This document shows, one piece after another, positions 58,226-64,000 of a stretch of DNA of 64,000 nt (position 1 is the stretch's first letter; each line of letters starts with the position of its first letter). Source of the DNA: Pogostemon cablin (lineage: Eukaryota > Streptophyta > Magnoliopsida > Lamiales > Lamiaceae). Made by a program: the position numbers and the translations under genes. The notes below the pieces were generated by a model that was not told the origin of the DNA, did no database searches, and worked only from the letters and a program-made list of their open reading frames with translations. The stretch spans positions 11,773,117 to 11,837,116 of the forward strand of contig CM043009.1 in NCBI GenBank assembly GCA_023678885.1. Direction: 5' to 3'.

Positions 58226-59165
58226 CATTTAATTGATCCACTAATTATGCTATTAATTCATAATATATAATTGATTTAATTATTTTTATTTGACAATTAA
58301 TTGGTATATATGTGGCATGTTCTATGTGATTTAATTTTTTAAATTAATTGAAATAGAAGCATGCTAAAATGTATATTTTATTTCTAAATATTATATGCAT
58401 GTTAAAAACCCTCGGTGTTAAATAACTAAGTGGGAGAGAAGATTGGTAATTAATTCCCACGGCCTCCATTATTGGTTTGTTAGCGATGTGAATAAACTTG
58501 CGCTTCGGCATTAGAGCCATCCTCCCCATCGGATGAGTTTATTCATGGATTGCTGGAACAGACTTCATTAAATAATTATGTTTGTAATGTGATGCATATG
58601 AACTTGCGCGTTGGCATAGACCTTCTTCCCTATCGGATGAGTTTATATGCGGTTCACTGGTACAAAATTATAATTGATGACTGTAGGAAGTTATCCGAGC
58701 GTGAGTGTACTTCTCTATCTGTAAGGCACATAAGCTTTCACAATGAACTTGGGGTCAAATAATGGTGTACACTTAGGTGCAAATAATATGTATCCTCCCC
58801 ATCGGAGTCACTGCTATTATTTGCATGGCTAAAGAGGAATCAACTATTAATTATTTTGTCATGAGGTTAGGTTGACAAATGAAATTAATGGATAAAACCT
58901 TCTCTTGTAAATATTTGGGTTTGTAAACGTCCACACTATTGTGGCTTGTAGACTCACGGTGCTTGAGATGTCGGTGAATTTATATTTTATATTATTTTTT
59001 AGGGAATCAATATAAATAGATAAATTCGAATATTTGATCGGTATATTTATTTGTGATTCTCTGAATTTCAAATGGTTTTATCTCACTTATTGTTACTGGA
59101 AGTAATTATATTTACTGGTCCAAAATTAGTTGATTAGAAAAGAATCCTGGTTTTTTATTTTACTA
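58226..59165 (+). other. Non-coding leader with duplicated block, copy B
   Basis: Aligns with 14161-15099. The duplicated blocks lie near 58495-58570 and 58590-58675 (AACTTGCG, GGCAT, CCATCCTCCCCATCGGATGA versus CTTCTTCCCTATCGGATGA). No open frame of note. Confidence 0.65.
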
Positions 59166-62100
59166 CTTTAGAAAATAAAAATGTGTTCTCACAAAGGATG
59201 TCTCATGATGCCTATTAAAGTCTCTAGTGAAGAGATGAGAGGTTCATAGAAATATGATGGTCTCATGTAACTCTTCGGATACTTGAGTAATTTAAAAGGC
59301 GCTAGGTCATGATAGAATTTGTTGAATGAATTGGAAATACATGGAATAGAAGTTGAAGGGGAAACCTAAGTCAATTTTATTCTCCATAATTGCCTAGATG
59401 TTTTGAGTAAGTTCCACCTGAATTACGAGAGGATGTATATGGTGGGAATTTTCTGACAAAAATTGTGGCAAACGAAAGCCATTTTCATCATAATGTGAAC
59501 AAGTTTAATATCTTATTCACTAGTTGTTTAAACATGATTAGTGATGGCATCTACTGAAACGAAGTGTGTAGATACTGGAATCACTAAATGTTTATCACCA
59601 AGTAAGGATAAGATTGTTATGACATGGATAAAACTACGAATGTAATGGCTATTGTAGTGGGAGTTGTTTATTTATTTTATGATAAGAATAAACGATTGAT
59701 TATGAAAAATTGTCTTTCGTACATTTTCATAGAAAGAATTTGATTTTGGTTTCTATGCATTAACGGATGCATACTTCATTTCATTTAAATGACATGGTCA
59801 TAATGATGAGGAATGGGGCTATAATCTGTTATAGTACATTAGTGGATAATATGTAAACTCTTAAATCATGTAAATCCCACAGATGCAACAAATAGTAATT
59901 AATAATACATCTTCTAATATTAGTAAGAGAAAGGAACCTTTGGAGATGAACTAAACATACATTTGGCGTCTAAGACTAGTTCATTTTACTTGAGTAGGAT
60001 TCAAAAGTTGATAGCCGATGGACCGTTAGGTTTATCTAAAGTGAAAACTATCGGACTTGCGAGTCTTGCTTGGAAGTAAAATGATTTACTGCCTTTTCAA
60101 GGTTAAGGGGTATAGAGCCAAAGATATATATGTTGGAATTGGTTCATTGTGATTCAAGCAGTCCAAATATTATCTAGGCAAGAGGTGGTTACTAATATTC
60201 ATCAATCGATGATTATTCTTGAAATGGATATATTTGTTTGATACACTGCATGTCTATGTTCTTTGATTAATTCAAGAATTTCAAGGTTGGTACAGTCATG
60301 CGTCATGGAAAATATATCAAATCATTACGATTTAATCGTGATGGTGAATACCTCTTAGGATAGTTAGGAGCTATTAATCAGAAGTTGAGATTAAATCTCA
60401 AGTTGTCTACACCGGGCATTAAATCTCAAGTTGTCTACACCGGACATGCCCCAGCTGAATGGTGTGGTGGATAGAATGTGTAAAACTCTTATGGTAATGA
60501 TTAGATAGATGAAGAATTATTTGGAATAATTAAATTCATTTTATGGATATGCCCTAGATACAGTAATTCGTAAAACATTTATCTGTTTGTGGGACATCCT
60601 AGAAATGGAGGGTGATTTATTTAGTCCAAAAGATCGAAGGGTGATTGTTAACACAAACACTAGATTTTTGGAAAAGGACTATGTAATAAATCACAAACCC
60701 ATGTATAAGTTGTTCTAAAGGAAGTGAGAGGAAAAACACTAAGTATTAGTACCAAGTGTACAAGAGGATATACCACAAGGTAAACTGCATCGCGTGTCAC
60801 GTCTGATACACAATTACGTGTAGTACTTTGTCACAGTGGGAGGGTTGTTAGACAACCCGTAAAATATATGTTTTGGAGAGTCGTGAGTCTTGGTCCCTAG
60901 TAAACATGGTATTGTCCCACGGATACGACATAGCACTACAAGATGAAAATGTGGAATCTTAGTAAGTTGCAATGAATGTTGAAATAGGATCTATGGATTC
61001 TAATTTGTATCTGGGAGCTTGTATGACCACTAAATAGTGTAAAAGCCATTGGAAGTGGTCATAAAAAATAAAAGAGGATCATACGGTAAGGTGAAAACCT
61101 TGGAAGCAAAGCTTGTTGCGAAAAGGTGTACTCAGAAAGAAATGGTTCGATTATGAGGAAACATGTTTGCTGGTAGCTATGCTTATGTTGATCCGGATTC
61201 TTTTATTTATAGCTAATCATATTGATTGTGAGGAATAGCAAATAGATGTCAAGACAGCTTTACTGAATGGAAGTTTTGAGAAAATCATCTATGAGAAGCA
61301 ATCAGAGTAATTCATTGCAAAGAGCTAAGAGCATTTTGATAGTAAACTTAAAAGTGTCCATCGATGGATTAAAGCAAGCTTCAAGATCGTGACACATCTG
61401 TTTTGATGAGGAAATCCATAGATATGGATTCATTCAATGCGCGGATGTGTCTTGTGTATTGTAAAGAGTGACGGAAATGTGGTGGTGTTTCTTGTACTAT
61501 ACGTAGATAGTATCTTACTCATTAGAGACAATGAAATCGTATTGTCGGGCGTATGGGTATGGTTAAGAAAGCGGTAGAGATGAAGGACTTAAGAAAAATA
61601 AAATATATCCTTTTGATCATGGTAATACGGATCACAAGAAAGGATTTATGCTTATCTCAATCTTCATGAAAAGATATGATCCCTACTTATTTTTACATGT
61701 TACTTTATCTAAGAAAATGTGTCTTGAGACACAAAAGAAGATAAAGGAGATGAAATCGGTTCCTTATGCTTCGGGGAATAAGGAAGCTTAATTTAAGGAA
61801 TGCTATGAACGAGGCTGGATATCTGTTTTGCTGAACGCATGAACAGAGGGTATCAACGTAACCCTGAACAAGAATGATGAACTGTGGTAAGACATATATG
61901 AAGTGCCTGAGAAGGACTGGAAATTATATGTACACTTACCGAACAGATTCACTGTTTCTTGTGGGTTACATAGATTTGAACTTTTCATATCAGATATGGA
62001 TGACAGTAAATCCACCTCAAAGGTTATGTGTTTAATCTTAGCAAGTAGAGTCATAATGTGGAGGAGTTTTATATAAAAATATATTTCAAACTCCGGACTC

Positions 62101-62473
62101 CATCATGGAAAGATGATAAATTGGAGCCTATGAGGCAGCCAAAATATCTGTATGACTCTAGAGACTTCATGATGGACTTTGAAGTGTTTCTAAGTTTGCC
62201 CAAGGTTATCAAAATTTATATTGTTGATATTAGTGCAGTTGCAAACTTGAAGAAATCACAAGTCCATAAAGCAATTAAACACATGGAGCGCGAGTACGAC
62301 CTACTACGAGAAATCGTATGATGAAGGAAAGGTTGATGTCACCTAGGTTGCATCAGATGATGACCTAGTAAATCCATTTACAAGGACCTTAAGGCGAGAG
62401 CTTTTAATGGTCATGTAGTGGGAGTGGGAATCAGATGTATGCCAGAAGACATGACAGCATAGTCTTTTAGTAT
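59166..62473 (+). pseudogene. Decayed gag-pol of copy B
   Basis: Remnants follow copy A in order: gag/protease (59170-59900), integrase (59900-60560), RT (61090-61700) and RNase H (about 61760-62410). At 60452-60472 integrase reads QLNGVVD, with Asp (60470-60472) where the catalytic Glu is expected. At 61500-61511 RT reads YVDS, with Ser for the second Asp. The RNase H frame at 62058-62321 ends AIKHMEREYDLLREIV. A 28-bp tandem duplication (TTAAATCTCAAGTTGTCTAC plus 8 bases) lies at 60391-60446 and is absent from copy A. Stops occur throughout. It cannot supply its own enzymes. Confidence 0.8.
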
Positions 62474-62483
62474 AAGTAGGAGA
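62474..62483 (+). other. Polypurine tract of copy B
   Basis: AAGTAGGAGA one base before the TG of the 3' LTR; copy A has AAGTGGGAGA. Confidence 0.85.
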
Positions 62484-62484
62484 T

Positions 62485-63681
62485 TGTTGGATTGTATACT
62501 AAAAGTTTAGCTTTAGTATGAACAATGTTATAACAATTTATTTGTAATGAGAATCATATGATCAAATGATTGCATCTTATAATTTATTTATATGTTTGAT
62601 GCAATAGTCCATTTACTTTATAATGTAGATAATATTTTGTGCGACAACACGCGAAAGATCATATTATCGGTTTCCTTATAAAGTATAAATAGATGCTCAC
62701 AATCGAGATAGATGGGGACTCTCTATCGGGATGGTTGTAGTGTGGTTTGCTATTAGCTTGTCTTGGCTATAGAATCACATTAGTGCACTTGTGTGTATTG
62801 AGCAGGACCGCTTGAGATCGTTCGACTTGTACTGTCCATATAGGAGAACTTGATCTCAGTTATTATGGATGTTCGTACTCTTAATCCCTATACAATAACC
62901 TCGACACGTAAGGCAGTATATATTTCTTTGATTCATCAATGGGTGAGATTTACAATGTATTAAATCAACAAACTCTGTGAGTTGGGAAGTAGTGCCGTCT
63001 CTATGGTGTGTTGTTGATTGTAGAAGGAATCCATGTCCGACATAGGATGATAATGTCCCCTTGAGGAGCTCATAAAGTTTATCATGTAAATCTTGCATGT
63101 GGATTAATTCTGGCATGATAATAAGGTTGAGTGGTACTACTCTCGGATGAGATATTAATTAATTTGAGTTGTCAGTAACTTAATTAATTAATGGGCATTG
63201 TATATCTTAAACATGGGGAGATTTTTGGGCTCATAATAAGAAGGAGCCCAAAACATAATTTTGGTATTGGATCGGTAGTGCAGTAATAATATTTTAGTGG
63301 ACTATATTATTATTATTGGATTTAATTATAAGCTTTGGGCTAAGCTTGGTTAATTAAATCCAATTGAGGCCCAATCCAATTTCTCCTCCTGGTCCCTGTT
63401 GTAGCCCAATATATAAGTCTTCTCAACTTCCTGGAACCCTAACAGAGCGCCACTTTAGATGTGTTGAGAGGGTAGGAGCAGATTGAGTGGATTCTGGAGA
63501 TTGTTGCCCACACAACACCAGAATTGACATGGGACATACAGCAGAAGATTAGAGGTGGTTCACTGCTGTTCATCCTCTACATCAACCCAGAAGAAAGGTA
63601 AATTTTTATTTTGCTTCCGCTGTAATTGTTTACTTGGTTTTCTAACTGATCACGCTGAGCCAAACGATCCAATAGCCAACA
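62485..63681 (+). repeat. 3' LTR of copy B
   Basis: 1197 bp from TGTTGGATTGTATAC to CAATAGCCAACA, complete at both ends. Promoter-like ATATATAAG lies at about 63409-63417. The minus-strand frame at 62856-63116 recurs in the 5' LTR only because the LTRs are alike. Confidence 0.94.
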
Positions 63682-64000
63682 ATATCATTGACCGATCGCC
63701 ATGTAAACATGATAATGAGATTACATTTTATCATGTCTATTTTCCAAAAGTCCCTCTTTACTATTTCTAGATCAGTCGTGTAGGAATTCTACAGTAAGGT
63801 TCGTCGGTTCATCGGTCTAGTGGTCGGTTAACAGTCCCAATTTCTAGAGACCCACATATCATTGACTGATCACCATGTAATCTTGATAATGAGATTAATT
63901 TTTATAGCATCTATTTTCTAAATGTCCTCCTTGCCATTTCTATATCAGTCGAATAAGAGTTCTACAGTAGTGTTGGTCGGTTAACAAGATTAGTTTTTAT
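63682..64000 (+). repeat. 174-bp satellite array, block 5 (runs off the window)
   Basis: Begins ATATCATTGACCGATCGCC after copy B. Its variant order (AACATGATAATGAGATTA, GGTTCGTCGGTTCATCGG, then a 96-bp type with GTGTTGGTCGGTTAACAAG) matches 23640-23964 of block 2. Confidence 0.93.

Larger units (their letters stand above)
55539..63681 (+). mobile_element. Copia-type LTR retrotransposon, copy B, non-autonomous
   Basis: An 8.14-kb relative of copy A with the same architecture: LTR, Met primer site, GC-rich block, TGGGC-rich block, duplicated leader, decayed pol, polypurine tract, LTR. The 5' LTR lacks its first 26 bases or so, and the right flank is at a different satellite phase, so no target duplication is found. 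The two LTRs differ by a few percent by eye, more than in copy A, so this copy is older. Integrase and RT active-site residues are lost, as in copy A. Confidence 0.92.

Overview
The window is plant nuclear DNA from repeat-rich heterochromatin, most likely from a eudicot; the species cannot be named. The signs are a chromodomain Ty3/gypsy retrotransposon, Ty1/copia-type elements primed by initiator-tRNA-Met, Stowaway-type MITEs with TA target duplications, a plant-type LINE RNase H remnant and kilobases of a roughly 174-bp satellite. No intact host gene was found. Every recognisable coding region is transposon-derived and broken.

Layout. 1-5466: 3' half of a Ty3/gypsy element (reverse transcriptase, RNase H, integrase, chromodomain, then a long 3' LTR), with three stops, one frameshift and a lost catalytic Asp. 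5467-25149: satellite array, interrupted at 11390-19560 by a copia-type element with LTRs about 0.8% different and a 5-bp target duplication (CTACC). 25150-26160: 5'-truncated LINE tail with a broken RNase H. 26161-31293: 21-bp minisatellite with a palindromic core, including a nearly identical 1188-bp tandem duplication. 31294-32636: inverted, fold-back-like structure with tandem 107-bp arms that encloses a variant of the same 21-bp unit in the opposite orientation. 32637-34523: copia 3' fragment, a deleted LTR and an LTR head in inverted orientation. 34524-39556: satellite, interrupted by an 802-bp non-autonomous hAT-like element (36930-37731). 39557-39982: truncated copia LTR. 39983-47977: AT-rich non-satellite block with three well supported MITEs, one weaker MITE, several small tandem repeats and no gene recognised with confidence. 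47978-55538: satellite, paralogous to the first array. 55539-63681: second copy of the copia-type family. 63682-64000: satellite.

How it fits together. The satellite is the oldest layer. It contains full monomers and two deletion classes (about 96 and 56 bp) mixed into higher-order patterns, and retroelements, a hAT-like element and MITEs were inserted into it or beside it. The two copia-type copies share the loss of integrase and reverse transcriptase catalytic residues, yet one has almost identical LTRs. It was therefore probably mobilised in trans as a non-autonomous family. The copies also carry different GC-rich blocks behind the primer-binding site. The most unusual structure is the link between the 5-kb palindromic minisatellite and the inverted fold-back-like element beside it. 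All coordinates and alignments were made by eye; boundaries without a stated target duplication may be off by tens of bases.
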